Part shown: positions 1 through 8,067 of the stretch, in pieces | Numbering within the stretch: the stretch's first letter is position 1 | Layout of the letters: each line of letters opens with the position of its first letter | From: Balneolaceae bacterium | Lineage (GTDB): Bacteria; Bacteroidota; Rhodothermia; Balneolales; Balneolaceae | DNA: 11,989 bases | Direction of reading: 5' to 3' | Assembly (NCBI GenBank): GCA_021767245.1 | Contig: JAASTO010000069.1 | Span: forward strand, 1 to 11,989 | Made by a program: the position numbers and the translations under genes | Notes under the pieces: generated by a model | Seen by the model: only the letters and a program-made list of their open reading frames with translations | Told to the model about the DNA's origin: nothing | The model's database searches: none

Positions 1-729
1 AAAGAGGTGCTACATTTTTCGAGTTACTCATTTTGAGCCATTCAAAAACCACATAGAATTGTTTCTCATTAATGAGCAATAGATCGTCCGTAAAATTACA
101 CGTTACCCAACCACTCTTTTTATCAGTGGTCAGAATGTAGTTTAATGGAATTAGGTCTTCTCCGGGCTCACCCGAATCATCAACATTCATAAACCTGCAT
201 CTAATACGAAGACTGTCATTAAGATTCTCACTGAGGTATAACCGGGCATTCAAAGGCCTCAAGGGAAGTCTATCTCGCCATTCTACTTTAAATGCAAAAG
301 CTGCTCCTATCGTCTTTCCCGGTCCGCTGGCGCCAAATGCTCCCGGCATGATCGGACGTATTTTTTTACCGATCCATTTAGTTCTTGGCTTACGGCCTGA
401 TACTCTTATATCCTTAAATTCATAAGTTCGAGGTTTTAGTCTTATTGTATCAGTTTGCAATGCTTCCAAAACCGAAACTTTTACACTAAAGTATCCAATA
501 GCAGAAACCTGTAGGGAATCAGTATCATCATTATTTGGAAATCGGAGTTCATACATTCCGTATTGATCCGTGGAAGTGCCTTTTCCTATACTTGTGAATC
601 CAATGTTTGCATAAGCTATGGGTTCATTGGTCCGGTTATCAATCACCATACCTTTTATATGCCTATTCGACTGAGCTACAGAATCATAAAAAATATTAAT
701 ACCTGTATTATTGTACCCTTAAAGAACAT
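1..729 (-). CDS. Secreted carboxypeptidase-regulatory-like domain protein, frameshifted and partial
   Basis: The gene is read leftwards and continues beyond the window edge. From the ATG at 649 the frame stays open for 216 codons. It begins with a CarboxypepD_reg-like beta-sandwich (HIKGMVIDNRTNEPIAYANI, then G-STDQYGMYEL and LQVSAIGY), as is common at the N-terminus of Bacteroidota exported proteins. A second part follows, with LNARLYLSEN, GWVTCNF and FYVVFEWL; I recall this pattern from uncharacterised Bacteroidota secreted proteins, and its function is unknown. The domain needs a signal peptide, and in its own frame there is only a stop (TAA, 719-721) and no ATG upstream of 649. In the neighbouring frame, ATG 729 starts MFFKGTIIQVLIFFMIL, a good signal-peptide start, which ends at TAG 676-678. 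Restoring one base near 676-685 would give ...FFMIL-x-VAQSNRHIKG, a typical export signal and cleavage site. It may be a true pseudogene, a sequencing error or slippage at the T6 run (688-693). A start at 649 without a signal peptide is less likely, because it cuts off the first strand of the domain. Confidence 0.72.
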
Positions 730-872
730 TCCCTGAAAGTATTGTTTATTATTTAATCTCGTCCAGAAGCAGAGCTTAAAAATAAAGTATACTCACTCCA
801 TCACCCGGCTCTTGTTGGTGTCAGAATCTGTTCTAAAAAAATACTGAGCTGAATGATGGATTTGGTAGATTC

Positions 873-2357
873 CTACCCAAACTTCTTAACCAATTCCCAA
901 CGCTTGACCTTCCCGGTTTCGGTCATGGGGAATTCTTTGACGATCTTCAGTTCTTTGGGGATCTTGAAGTCGATGAGACTGCCTTTGAGCTGTTCCTTGA
1001 TCTCTTCGATCTGTGGGGTCTTGCCATTGGTCAGGGTGACCACGGCTGTTACCCGTTCGCCCCATTCCTCATCCGGCAAGCCGATCACAACGGCTTCCTT
1101 GATCAGCGGAAGCTTGAGCATGGCTTCTTCCACTTCATTGGGGTTTACGTTCTCGCCACCGGTGACGATGAGATCGGTACGACGGGATTCAATGAAGAGG
1201 TGGCCAAAACCATTCATATGCCCATAGTCACCCGTATTGAACCAACCATCCTCATCAAACTTAATGTCATTTTCAGAACTGTTATAATATCCGTCAAATA
1301 CCTGCGGGCCTTTGAGCCATAACAGGCCTGACTGATTCTTGCCCAATACTTTTCCGTTTTCATCCCTGATCTGCATTTCATTGGGAGGGAATGGTTTTCC
1401 CACGCTTTTCAGGGGGGTGTACATACCGGATGGAGCCAGAAGCGGATTGGCTATAATCTGCGCACAGGTCTCCGTCATGCCGTAACTGGATACAATAGGA
1501 ATACCCCGCTCAGCAGCTTTTCTCAGTAATTGTTGGGTAACCGGTCCACCACCAAGCAGTATGGATTTGAACTCACGATGAGTTTTAAAAAGAGAGTCGT
1601 TCATCAAACGCTTGAGCATGGTAGGCACCAGGGAAGCGGCCTGGAAACGTTTATTTTCCTCCAAAAACTCACGAACTATTTCTTTATCAAATTTACCTAG
1701 GCGGTAAATGGCTGAGCCATAAATGAGGGATCTCAGAATTATGGATATGCCTCCGATATGATTCAAGGGTAGACAAAGCAGCCAGAAATGGTTGGGATCG
1801 GGTTTTAAGTTCTCAGCCGAGGCAATGGCAGCACTCAGGATCTGTCGTCTTTTCAACGGGACGATCTTGGGTTCACTGGTGGTGCCGGAAGTAAAGAAAT
1901 AACCAAAAACGAGTTCGTCATCCAGATCATCCGCTTCAGGGAGATCTACGTTACGGGTATCAAAATTAAAGGAATTAAGGAAAAAATCATCATCTATCTG
2001 TATGACATTATCAAATCCTAACCGGTTTCGGTTCTTACTGTCGCAGAAGATCAATGCAGGTTTGAGTACATCAAGGTATTGTTCAAGATCTCCATTTTTA
2101 GCGTTTGGATGGATGGGAATGAAGGGGATACCCAGTTTCCAGCAGGCTGCGATACAAAAGACCAAGACATCTGAGGATTCGGCAATAAAGGCCACCGGCC
2201 ACTTCAGGGAATCTGCGTTATCTTCTACTACATCCTTAAAAAAGGCCGTAAACCGATCAAGATCGGAATAAGTATACATTCCGTGTTTTGAAGACAAGAA
2301 CACATCCTGTTTCTCATTTTTCCTGAATTCAAAATTATGTAGCCTTGATTTGAACAT
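873..2357 (-). CDS. menE: o-Succinylbenzoate--CoA ligase MenE
   Basis: ANL-superfamily adenylating enzyme of 494 residues. It is predicted to activate o-succinylbenzoate with ATP and load it onto CoA, the step before MenB. Visible motifs are the phosphate-binding loop TSGTTSEPK (156-164), YGMTE (292-296), the NTGD adenylate-binding stretch (374-377), the hinge region SRRTDLIVTGGENVNP (391-406), and the C-terminal GKVKR with the expected catalytic Lys483. The loop has Ser where most relatives have Gly (TSGTTGxPK), a mild variant seen in some MenE-like enzymes. The start is the ATG at 2357, six bases after the menC stop, so it is almost certainly cotranscribed with menC and menA. Motifs alone cannot separate MenE from other small acyl-CoA ligases. 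The position directly behind menA-menC makes MenE by far the best call. No strong terminator follows; there is only a T7 run (minus strand, 841-835) without a good stem. Confidence 0.93.
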   Translation of the reverse strand: MFKSRLHNFEFRKNEKQDVFLSSKHGMYTYSDLDRFTAFFKDVVEDNADSLKWPVAFIAESSDVLVFCIAACWKLGIPFIPIHPNAKNGDLEQYLDVLKPALIFCDSKNRNRLGFDNVIQIDDDFFLNSFNFDTRNVDLPEADDLDDELVFGYFFTSGTTSEPKIVPLKRRQILSAAIASAENLKPDPNHFWLLCLPLNHIGGISIILRSLIYGSAIYRLGKFDKEIVREFLEENKRFQAASLVPTMLKRLMNDSLFKTHREFKSILLGGGPVTQQLLRKAAERGIPIVSSYGMTETCAQIIANPLLAPSGMYTPLKSVGKPFPPNEMQIRDENGKVLGKNQSGLLWLKGPQVFDGYYNSSENDIKFDEDGWFNTGDYGHMNGFGHLFIESRRTDLIVTGGENVNPNEVEEAMLKLPLIKEAVVIGLPDEEWGERVTAVVTLTNGKTPQIEEIKEQLKGSLIDFKIPKELKIVKEFPMTETGKVKRWELVKKFG

Positions 2358-2363
2358 ATACCG

Positions 2364-3437
2364 TTAAATCTCTGCGAGTCCTTCTAATTCAATATTAATT
2401 CCTAAACCGGGAGTTTCCGGGATCTTCACATTCGGGGAGTTAAGCCAACTGTCTGATGCAAGATCCTCTTGTAAAAACGAACCGGTTGCCAAGCCTTGAG
2501 CATATTTAGGATCACCTAAGCCTGCTGAAAGGGCTGCAATAGCTGCCCGACCGACCGCAGATTCAAGTGCGGTAGTTAGCACAGCTTCTATAACATGAGT
2601 ATCGACGATCTCTTTTGTTACGAAAATATCCTTGTAGGTCCCCATCAGCGTTGGTTTAATGATCACCACATTCATGGCTTTCACAAATGATAGTTCTTTA
2701 GCCGACCTTTTGTTCCGAAAAGATTCATCTGCAGCGATTGGAATTTTTGCTGCATCAGTAACCCGCTTTAATCCATAGATGTCATCTTTTATGACGGGTT
2801 GTTCACAGTATTCAATGTTAAATTTTTCCAGTAACCTGAGGTGCTTGATGGCTTCATCCGGGAGCCAGGCCTGATTGGCATCCAATCGAATCTTAAGTTC
2901 AGGATATTTTTCACGAAGCTGCTTTATGATGCGCACTTCCCGCGTGATCTGATACCCAACTTTGATCTTGAGCGTGCCATAACCGGCTTTCACAAATTCA
3001 TCGGCTTTTTTCAAGGCACTTTTAACCTCCTGAATACCAATGGTGGCATTACATTTTATGTCTGCATTGAAGTGGTTAAATAAGTGGGAAGAAAGAGATT
3101 TACCTTCGCGCTTTGCGGCAAGATCATGCAGCAGGGTATCCAGGCCAAAGCTCAGAGAAGGGAAGCGGTGAATTTGATCGAGGACCTTAAGGGCTTCTTT
3201 TCCATTATTTTCTTTGATGGATGTGTTGATGTAACCTTTGTTGGTTTTCAACACCTCGGTCACATCCTCAAGATCTTCATCTGAAAAACCCGGTAAGGGG
3301 GCGACTTCCCCATAGGCTTTTACACCACTTTCAGAATCTTCATAGGTTAATATCACTCCATCCCGATGAAAAAATTTATTCCCCGAGATCTGAAGCGGGG
3401 AAGTAAACGGCAGATGATATTTATATAATTTAAGCAT
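2364..3437 (-). CDS. menC: o-Succinylbenzoate synthase MenC
   Basis: Enolase-superfamily enzyme of 357 residues that dehydrates SHCHC to o-succinylbenzoate. The full catalytic set is visible: the KxK pair in TLKIKVGY (Lys157, Lys159), metal ligands Asp186 (RLDANQAW), Glu212 (EYCEQP) and Asp237 (IAADESF), and Lys261 in VIIKPTLMG on the opposite face. The N-terminal capping domain includes GEVAPLPGFSDE (43-54), typical of MenC. The start ATG at 3437 overlaps the menA stop by one base (TAATG), which points to translational coupling. Related dipeptide epimerases and N-succinylamino-acid racemases share this fold and these residues. The men neighbours and the PLPG loop argue for OSB synthase, though promiscuous racemase activity is known in this family. 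Confidence 0.94.
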   Translation of the reverse strand: MLKLYKYHLPFTSPLQISGNKFFHRDGVILTYEDSESGVKAYGEVAPLPGFSDEDLEDVTEVLKTNKGYINTSIKENNGKEALKVLDQIHRFPSLSFGLDTLLHDLAAKREGKSLSSHLFNHFNADIKCNATIGIQEVKSALKKADEFVKAGYGTLKIKVGYQITREVRIIKQLREKYPELKIRLDANQAWLPDEAIKHLRLLEKFNIEYCEQPVIKDDIYGLKRVTDAAKIPIAADESFRNKRSAKELSFVKAMNVVIIKPTLMGTYKDIFVTKEIVDTHVIEAVLTTALESAVGRAAIAALSAGLGDPKYAQGLATGSFLQEDLASDSWLNSPNVKIPETPGLGINIELEGLAEI

Positions 3438-4324
3438 TAATTCATGAGTATACCGATAGAAAACAGAAAGCCATATAATATCATAAATTTAGCCGTCTTT
3501 TCAAGCATTCCGTTGAGTTTACTTTTATCGGTTTCTGTCCAGATCTTATAGCTGAAATATATAAGCAGTGGTGCGGCTACAAACGGTAGTAGTATCCACA
3601 GATCAAAACCCAAAATGAAGTAGAAATGGGGTGGAATGGCATAGGCTAAAGCTGCCATGAGTATATACTCAAACTTTAAGGCGTTTTCACCCAGTAAAAC
3701 CCCAAGGGTTCTTTTTCCGGATCGCTTATCCTGTTCCACATCCCTGAGGTTATTGACCACCAGGATATTGACGCATAAAGCTCCCACGGCAATAGAGGCC
3801 CAGAATGAAGCTTCAGACCATTCCAAAGCATTTACATAGTAGGTAGTCGTGACAGCAACAAAGCCAAAGAAGATGAAGACAAAGACATCTCCCAGGCCGT
3901 TATAGCCTAACGGAAAAGGTCCTCCCGTGTATAATACCCCAAAAATGAGAGAGAGAATTCCAATCAACAACACAATCCAGCCGGCAGACCAGACCAGGTA
4001 TAAACCCATAATGAATGCAAAGAGCATGGTCAGAATCGTGGCACGCTTCATTTGTTCTGGGGTGATTAAGCCGGAAGCCGTAGCTCTTCGGAAACCTATA
4101 CGATCTTCAGTGTCCGATCCCTTAATGAAATCAAAGTAATCGTTGGCAAAGTTAGTACCGATCTGAATGAGCAGAGCACAGATCAGGGCAACGGTTGAAT
4201 TTCCCCAGTTTATAAGATCAACCCGGTAAGCCAGAGAGGCACCAACAACGACCGGGATGATGGCCGCCGGAAGGGTTTGAGGTCGCGCTGCTTCGATCCA
4301 TAGACTCAACTTTGATGAATTCAA
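3437..4324 (-). CDS. menA: 1,4-Dihydroxy-2-naphthoate polyprenyltransferase MenA
   Basis: Integral membrane UbiA-family prenyltransferase of 295 residues. It attaches the polyprenyl tail to dihydroxynaphthoate with loss of CO2, giving demethylmenaquinone. Both Asp-rich motifs that bind Mg-diphosphate are present: NDYFDFIKGSD (61-71) and NNLRDVEQDKRSGKRT (191-206). The N-terminal WIEAARPQTLPAAIIPVVVG (9-28) is typical of MenA rather than UbiA. About eight or nine hydrophobic helices are apparent. The start is a TTG at 4324. A TGA stop lies a few codons upstream in frame with no ATG between, and the next internal ATG is at about residue 92, so TTG is the only start that keeps the first helix. 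It is the first gene of menA-menC-menE and is divergent from glnN across 281 bases. No exact TAnnTTTG promoter is seen for it. Confidence 0.95.
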   Translation of the reverse strand: MNSSKLSLWIEAARPQTLPAAIIPVVVGASLAYRVDLINWGNSTVALICALLIQIGTNFANDYFDFIKGSDTEDRIGFRRATASGLITPEQMKRATILTMLFAFIMGLYLVWSAGWIVLLIGILSLIFGVLYTGGPFPLGYNGLGDVFVFIFFGFVAVTTTYYVNALEWSEASFWASIAVGALCVNILVVNNLRDVEQDKRSGKRTLGVLLGENALKFEYILMAALAYAIPPHFYFILGFDLWILLPFVAAPLLIYFSYKIWTETDKSKLNGMLEKTAKFMILYGFLFSIGILMN

Positions 4325-4424
4325 GGGTAATAATTTTCAGGATTGGTTGTGGATAAAATGATCATAAAAGATACAACTTTTGGAGGTGGCTTAAAAAATG
4401 AAGAGATAACCCAAAGCAGAAAAA

Positions 4425-4468
4425 TTATTAAGGCTGAAAGCGGTTCTAGCTTCGATTATTCTTAATAA
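4425..4468. repeat. Inverted repeat with inner hairpin in the menA-glnN intergenic region
   Basis: TTATTAAG (4425-4432) is exactly repeated in inverted form as CTTAATAA (4461-4468). Inside lies a second small stem, AAGC (4438-4441) with GCTT (4449-4452) around a 7-base loop. On the minus strand the outer right arm is followed by TTTTT, so it could form an AT-rich hairpin in a menA leader, or be an operator. The outer stem is weak and its loop is long, so chance is a fair alternative. Apart from this and the glnN promoter, I see nothing else clear in the AT-rich region 4325-4605. Confidence 0.3.
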
Positions 4469-4532
4469 AATAAAGTAAGAGGTTTAAAATGCCTGTAATA
4501 GTTATATGTTGATAAAATATTTATTAAAAAAG

Positions 4533-4564
4533 TTGAGTAAAAGAAATAAATAGCTTTATATTTG
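4533..4564 (+). promoter_or_regulatory. Bacteroidota-type promoter for glnN
   Basis: TATATTTG at 4557-4564 matches the Bacteroidota -7 consensus TAnnTTTG exactly. A TTG lies 21 bases upstream (4533-4535), near where the -33 TTTG element is expected. Transcription would then start at about 4570, leaving a leader of about 35 bases before the glnN ATG. There is no strong Shine-Dalgarno sequence before the ATG; the leader is A/T-rich (TTTTTAAAGAATCAC), as is usual in this group. Confidence 0.6.
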
Positions 4565-4605
4565 GTCGTCATTTCAACAAATAACCAAACTTTTTAAAGA
4601 ATCAC

Positions 4606-6780
4606 ATGACCAAGGCTATCCAACGATACGATAACTTAGCAGCTGCACGAAATTTTAGGCCGGGTGAGGTTAGAAGTACATCCATGGACATTCCTGAGAT
4701 TTTTGGTAAGAATACACTTACTCTGGATAAACTCGAAGAAAGGCTCCCTAAAGCAGCATGGAAAGACCTTCAAAAAACCATAGATGAAGGCGAACCGCTG
4801 AACATTGATGTAGCTGATGCAGTGGCGTTAGCCATGAAAGACTGGGCAACCGAAAAAGGTGCCACTCATTATACGCACTGGTTCCAGCCACTGACGGGAT
4901 CGACAGCTGAAAAGCATGATAGTTTTATCACTCCAAATCAGGGGGGTGGGGCTATGGCCGTCTTTTCCGGAAAGGAATTGATACAGGGTGAACCTGATGC
5001 TTCCAGTTTTCCGAGTGGAGGACTTCGCCCAACGTTTGAAGCTCGCGGTTATACTGCCTGGGATCCGACATCGCCGGCATTTATCATCGAGAATCAAAAT
5101 GGAACTTATCTTTGCATCCCAACAGCCTTTGCTTCCTGGAAAGGGGAAGCCCTGGATCATAAAACGCCGCTCCTAAGGTCGAATGAGGCACTGAATAAAG
5201 CTACCAAAAGTGCCCTTGAGTTGTTTGGAGTTCAAACCAAGAGAGCTGTATCAACAGTTGGTTGTGAACAAGAGTACTTCCTGATCGATCAGGAATTTGT
5301 GTACCGGCGTCCGGATATCCTGACCTCAGGCAGAACCCTGGTCGGGGCAAAACCCCCACGCGGACAAGAGCTGGACGATCACTATTTCGGATCTATTCCG
5401 GAACGTGTTCTATCGTATATGCTGGAAGTTGAAAAAGAATTGTACAAACTCGGTGTACCGGTCAAAACGCGACACAATGAGGTAGCTCCAAGTCAGTATG
5501 AGCTGGCCCCGATTTTTGAAATGGCAAACGTGGCGGCCGATCATCAACAGTTGACCATGATGGTTCTTAAAAAAGTGGCCAAAAAATATGGATTGGAATG
5601 CCTGCTTCACGAAAAACCATTCGATGGATTGAACGGTAGCGGTAAGCATTTGAACTGGTCACTTTCAACTATTGAAGGTGATAATCTGCTGGAACCGGGA
5701 GAGAGTCCACACGAGAACATGAAGTTCCTGTTTTTCTTTACCGCGGTTTTACTGGGACTATATCGTCATCAGGACCTGGTCAGGATCTCTGTGGCACATG
5801 CCGGAAATGATCATCGTTTAGGAGCCAATGAGGCACCGCCTGCCATTATCTCTTCTTTTATTGGAGAGCAACTGCATGATATTATTGAGCAATTGGTAAA
5901 TGGAGGAGCAAAAAGTTCGAAACAAGGTGGGTTATTAGGCCTCGGAACACCGGTTCTTCCACATCTTCCAAAACACGCAGGCGATCGTAACAGGACCTCT
6001 CCGTTTGCTTTTACAGGGAACAAGTTTGAGTTCCGTGCACTCGGTTCAAATCAGTCGCCTTCATTCCCGATCGTAGTATTGAATACTATTGTGGCAGAAG
6101 CTATCGATGACATGACAGAAGACCTGAAAAAGGCCAGCAAAAAGAGTTCAATTGAAAAGGCTTTAGGTAAGGTTCTATCTGACAGACTTAAGGAATGCAA
6201 ATCGGTGATCTTTAATGGTGATGGTTACTCAGATGGCTGGCAAAAAGAAGCTAAAAAGCGTGGTTTACTAAACCTGAAGACGACACCGGATGCCATTCCA
6301 TATCTAACCAACAAGGAGAACATCAAGCTGTTCAAGAAGTACAAAGTACTGAACGAAAAAGAGATCCATTCCCGAAAAGAGATCTGGACAGAACAGTATA
6401 TCACCACCCGTACCATTGAGGTTGATACCATTGAGTCGATCGCCAAGACCATGATCTACCCGGCAACGGTTCGATATATTGGTGAACTCAGCAAAGCCGC
6501 AGAACAATCCGGTGATCTGGGTCTGGATAACTCAGGATCTAGATCCATGCTGGCCAAAGTAAACGACGGCTTGAATAAACTGGGATCAGCCCTTGATAAA
6601 CTGGCCGATGTTCAGGCTAATCTGAAATACAATAATACCTCAGAGCATGCTGAAAAGGTAGAATCTGAAGTACTTCCGGTGATGACTGAGATCCGTGATG
6701 CCATCGATTTCCTTGAGCGTTACGTTGCCGATGACTACTGGCCGTTGCCGGTATATCGTGAAATGTTGTTCATCAAATAG
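4606..6780 (+). CDS. glnN: Type III glutamine synthetase (GlnN)
   Basis: Glutamine synthetase of 724 residues, the length of the GSIII family (about 700-730) rather than GSI (about 450-470). It makes glutamine from glutamate, ammonia and ATP in the cytoplasm. GSIII signatures are visible in order: SMDIPEIFG (26-34), GATHYTHWFQPLTG (85-98), FEARGYTAWDPTSPAFI (144-160), CEQEYF (220-225, metal-binding Glu), KTRHNEVAPSQYELAPI (287-303), NGSGKHLNWS (343-352), HRLGANEAPPA (403-413), and NRTSPFAFTGNKFEFRALG (462-480, ATP/glutamate site). A helical C-terminal extension (about 500-724) is typical of GSIII. The ATG at 4606 is the natural start. The gene stands alone between its own promoter and a strong terminator. 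No PII or amt gene is adjacent, so nitrogen control cannot be read from the context. Confidence 0.97.
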   Translation: MTKAIQRYDNLAAARNFRPGEVRSTSMDIPEIFGKNTLTLDKLEERLPKAAWKDLQKTIDEGEPLNIDVADAVALAMKDWATEKGATHYTHWFQPLTGSTAEKHDSFITPNQGGGAMAVFSGKELIQGEPDASSFPSGGLRPTFEARGYTAWDPTSPAFIIENQNGTYLCIPTAFASWKGEALDHKTPLLRSNEALNKATKSALELFGVQTKRAVSTVGCEQEYFLIDQEFVYRRPDILTSGRTLVGAKPPRGQELDDHYFGSIPERVLSYMLEVEKELYKLGVPVKTRHNEVAPSQYELAPIFEMANVAADHQQLTMMVLKKVAKKYGLECLLHEKPFDGLNGSGKHLNWSLSTIEGDNLLEPGESPHENMKFLFFFTAVLLGLYRHQDLVRISVAHAGNDHRLGANEAPPAIISSFIGEQLHDIIEQLVNGGAKSSKQGGLLGLGTPVLPHLPKHAGDRNRTSPFAFTGNKFEFRALGSNQSPSFPIVVLNTIVAEAIDDMTEDLKKASKKSSIEKALGKVLSDRLKECKSVIFNGDGYSDGWQKEAKKRGLLNLKTTPDAIPYLTNKENIKLFKKYKVLNEKEIHSRKEIWTEQYITTRTIEVDTIESIAKTMIYPATVRYIGELSKAAEQSGDLGLDNSGSRSMLAKVNDGLNKLGSALDKLADVQANLKYNNTSEHAEKVESEVLPVMTEIRDAIDFLERYVADDYWPLPVYREMLFIK

Positions 6781-6810
6781 CCTTTTAGGTATCTATTAAA
6801 TGGTTAAATT

Positions 6811-6846
6811 AAAACCCTGTCATTTTCAATAAGACAGGGTTTTTTA
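6811..6846 (+). terminator. Rho-independent terminator after glnN
   Basis: AAAACCCTGTC (6811-6821) pairs perfectly with GACAGGGTTTT (6833-6843). This makes an 11-bp stem with an 11-base loop, and the T run continues to 6845. It lies 31 bases after the glnN stop and only 16 bases before the csaA start. Confidence 0.9.
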
Positions 6847-6861
6847 ATTAAATGACATTAC

Positions 6862-7200
6862 ATGGATACGATCAGCTGGAGTGATTTTGAAAAAGTAGAA
6901 CTGAGAACAGGTACCATCACGGAGGCCGAGGATTTTCCGGAGGCTCATAAACCGGCTTACAAGTTGACGGTAGATTTTGGGGAGCCGATAGGAAAGAAGC
7001 GTTCTTCGGCTCAAATAACGGACCTTTACTCGAAAGAGGATTTAGTTGGGAAGCAGATAATTGCTGTGGTAAACTTTCCTCCCAAACAGATCGGGTCCTT
7101 CATGTCTGAATGCCTGGTGACCGGATTCCCGGATGAAGAAGGCAGGGTGGTATTAGCGGTTCCTGATACTTCGGTTAAAAACGGTATGAAACTATTTTGA
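6862..7200 (+). CDS. csaA: CsaA-like tRNA-binding domain protein
   Basis: Protein of 112 residues consisting of a single tRNA-binding (OB-fold) domain, the same size as Bacillus subtilis CsaA. Family motifs are clear: FEKVELRTGTITEAEDFPEA (9-28), the SSAQIT stretch (48-53) and VVNFPPKQIGSFMSECLVTG (69-88). CsaA has been described as a dimeric, export-related chaperone-like protein. The fold is shared with the C-terminal domain of some methionyl-tRNA synthetases and with Trbp111, so RNA binding is also plausible; its true role is unsettled. It starts just after the glnN terminator, so its own promoter would have to lie within the glnN 3' region, or it depends on read-through. The other ATG nearby (6852) is out of frame. 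Confidence 0.9.
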   Translation: MDTISWSDFEKVELRTGTITEAEDFPEAHKPAYKLTVDFGEPIGKKRSSAQITDLYSKEDLVGKQIIAVVNFPPKQIGSFMSECLVTGFPDEEGRVVLAVPDTSVKNGMKLF

Positions 7201-7269
7201 AAGTGCTTAGTTTTATTCAATGATCAATTACAGTTCACATAACATTAAATCAAATTCGGATAGTACTCA

Positions 7270-7722
7270 ATGAAATCAGTTTATATATTTTTATTAACGT
7301 CATTGCTCACCATGAATGTGTTTGCTCAGGAGATATCCTATCCGGAAAAAGAACGAAAGGTCTCAGACTTTGAATTGGTGATCGAAGGCATTTCAGATAT
7401 TAAAGGGGAAGTTCGAGTGGCCGTCTTCAACTCTGAAAAGTCATATGGTGAAAAAGAAGATCCACTCCATGCAGTAGTTATTGAAGTTAACAGTGATTCG
7501 GTTATCTGGGATGAGGTTGAATTGCCTTATGGGGAGTATGCCATTGCCGTTTATCATGATAAAAATTTAAATGGAAAACTGGATTCTAATTTTCTTGGGA
7601 TACCCAAGGAAGCTTATGGTTTTTCAAACAATGCCAGGGGAAAGTTTGGCCCGGCATCCTGGAAAGATGCTCATTTCAGTATCGATGAGAAAACAAGCTC
7701 TATGTCTATTCGGGTGAAGTAA
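7270..7722 (+). CDS. Exported DUF2141 protein
   Basis: Protein of 150 residues with a cleavable signal peptide (MKSVYIFLLTSLLTMNVFA, cut near 19/20 before QE). The mature part matches DUF2141: DIKGEVRVAVFNSEKSY (43-59), a central GEYAIAVYHDKNLNGKLD (88-105), and the C-terminal GIPKEAYGFSNNARGKFG (110-127). The stretch DKNLNGKLD resembles a calcium-binding loop of the EF-hand or dockerin kind, an inference from spacing only. The function of the family is unknown; it is probably a periplasmic or outer-surface beta-sandwich. It is 69 bases after csaA and 50 bases before the next gene. No exact promoter is seen in either gap, so cotranscription with its neighbours is possible but not shown. Confidence 0.9.
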   Translation: MKSVYIFLLTSLLTMNVFAQEISYPEKERKVSDFELVIEGISDIKGEVRVAVFNSEKSYGEKEDPLHAVVIEVNSDSVIWDEVELPYGEYAIAVYHDKNLNGKLDSNFLGIPKEAYGFSNNARGKFGPASWKDAHFSIDEKTSSMSIRVK

Positions 7723-7772
7723 CTTTTTGGTATTTACTTCCGTTTAAATGAAAAGCCGACACATCATTTATT

Positions 7773-8051
7773 ATGAACGATCAAGTCAATTCTTTTGAAT
7801 CACCTCAACCCAACCATCCTGAAATGGGTTTGAGAGATTGGGTTATCACGGTATTTTTGTCATTTCTGCCTTTGATCGGCCTGGTGATGCTAATCGTTTG
7901 GTCCCTGAATGATCACATCAATCCCAATAAAAGAAACTGGGCGAGAGCAGTCCTGATCGTCTATCTGATCTTTACCGTACTCTATTTACTTTTTATACTT
8001 TTGTTTGCGGGAACAATGATGTCAGGGATGGAAGAGATGTACCGCATGTGA
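7773..8051 (+). CDS. Small membrane protein with two transmembrane helices
   Basis: Hypothetical protein of 92 residues. An N-terminal polar stretch (1-20) is followed by a first hydrophobic helix (about 23-45), a short polar loop containing NPNKRNWARA (50-59), and a second helix (about 60-80) with a Met-rich tail. The loop resembles small Bacteroidota membrane proteins of unknown function with an NPxKxNWA motif. No enzymatic residues can be named. It is the last gene of the plus-strand block and meets the GNAT gene tail to tail with 16 bases between. Length, membrane pattern and motif support a real gene. Confidence 0.75.
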   Translation: MNDQVNSFESPQPNHPEMGLRDWVITVFLSFLPLIGLVMLIVWSLNDHINPNKRNWARAVLIVYLIFTVLYLLFILLFAGTMMSGMEEMYRM

Positions 8052-8057
8052 TGCGGT
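8041..8057. repeat. Hairpin over the stop codon at the convergent gene junction
   Basis: ACCGCAT (8041-8047) and ATGCGGT (8051-8057) form a perfect 7-bp stem with a GTG loop. The TGA stop of the small membrane protein (8049-8051) spans the loop and the first base of the right arm. No T run follows on either strand, so it is not a classical terminator. It may still help end transcription or protect 3' ends between the two facing genes. Confidence 0.4.
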
Positions 8058-8067
8058 CTTGGAACAT

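Noticed and set aside
730..872. Possible small RNA, tRNA remnant or terminator between menE and the left-edge gene
   Set aside because: I looked for a clover-leaf, a stem ahead of the T7 run (minus strand, 841-835) and a TAnnTTTG promoter, and found none that held up. Only a tiny AGAA/TTCT stem is present.
853..1227. Open frame of 124 codons antisense to menE
   Set aside because: It overlaps the conserved 3' half of menE; the Ser/Thr-rich product has no family features.
4828..5160. Open frame of 110 codons antisense to glnN
   Set aside because: It lies wholly inside a strongly conserved GSIII gene, has no recognisable domain and reads like a low-quality antisense translation.
7201..7269. 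TAGTTTTA as a promoter for the DUF2141 gene
   Set aside because: It matches seven of eight consensus bases but lacks the final G and has no properly spaced -33 element.
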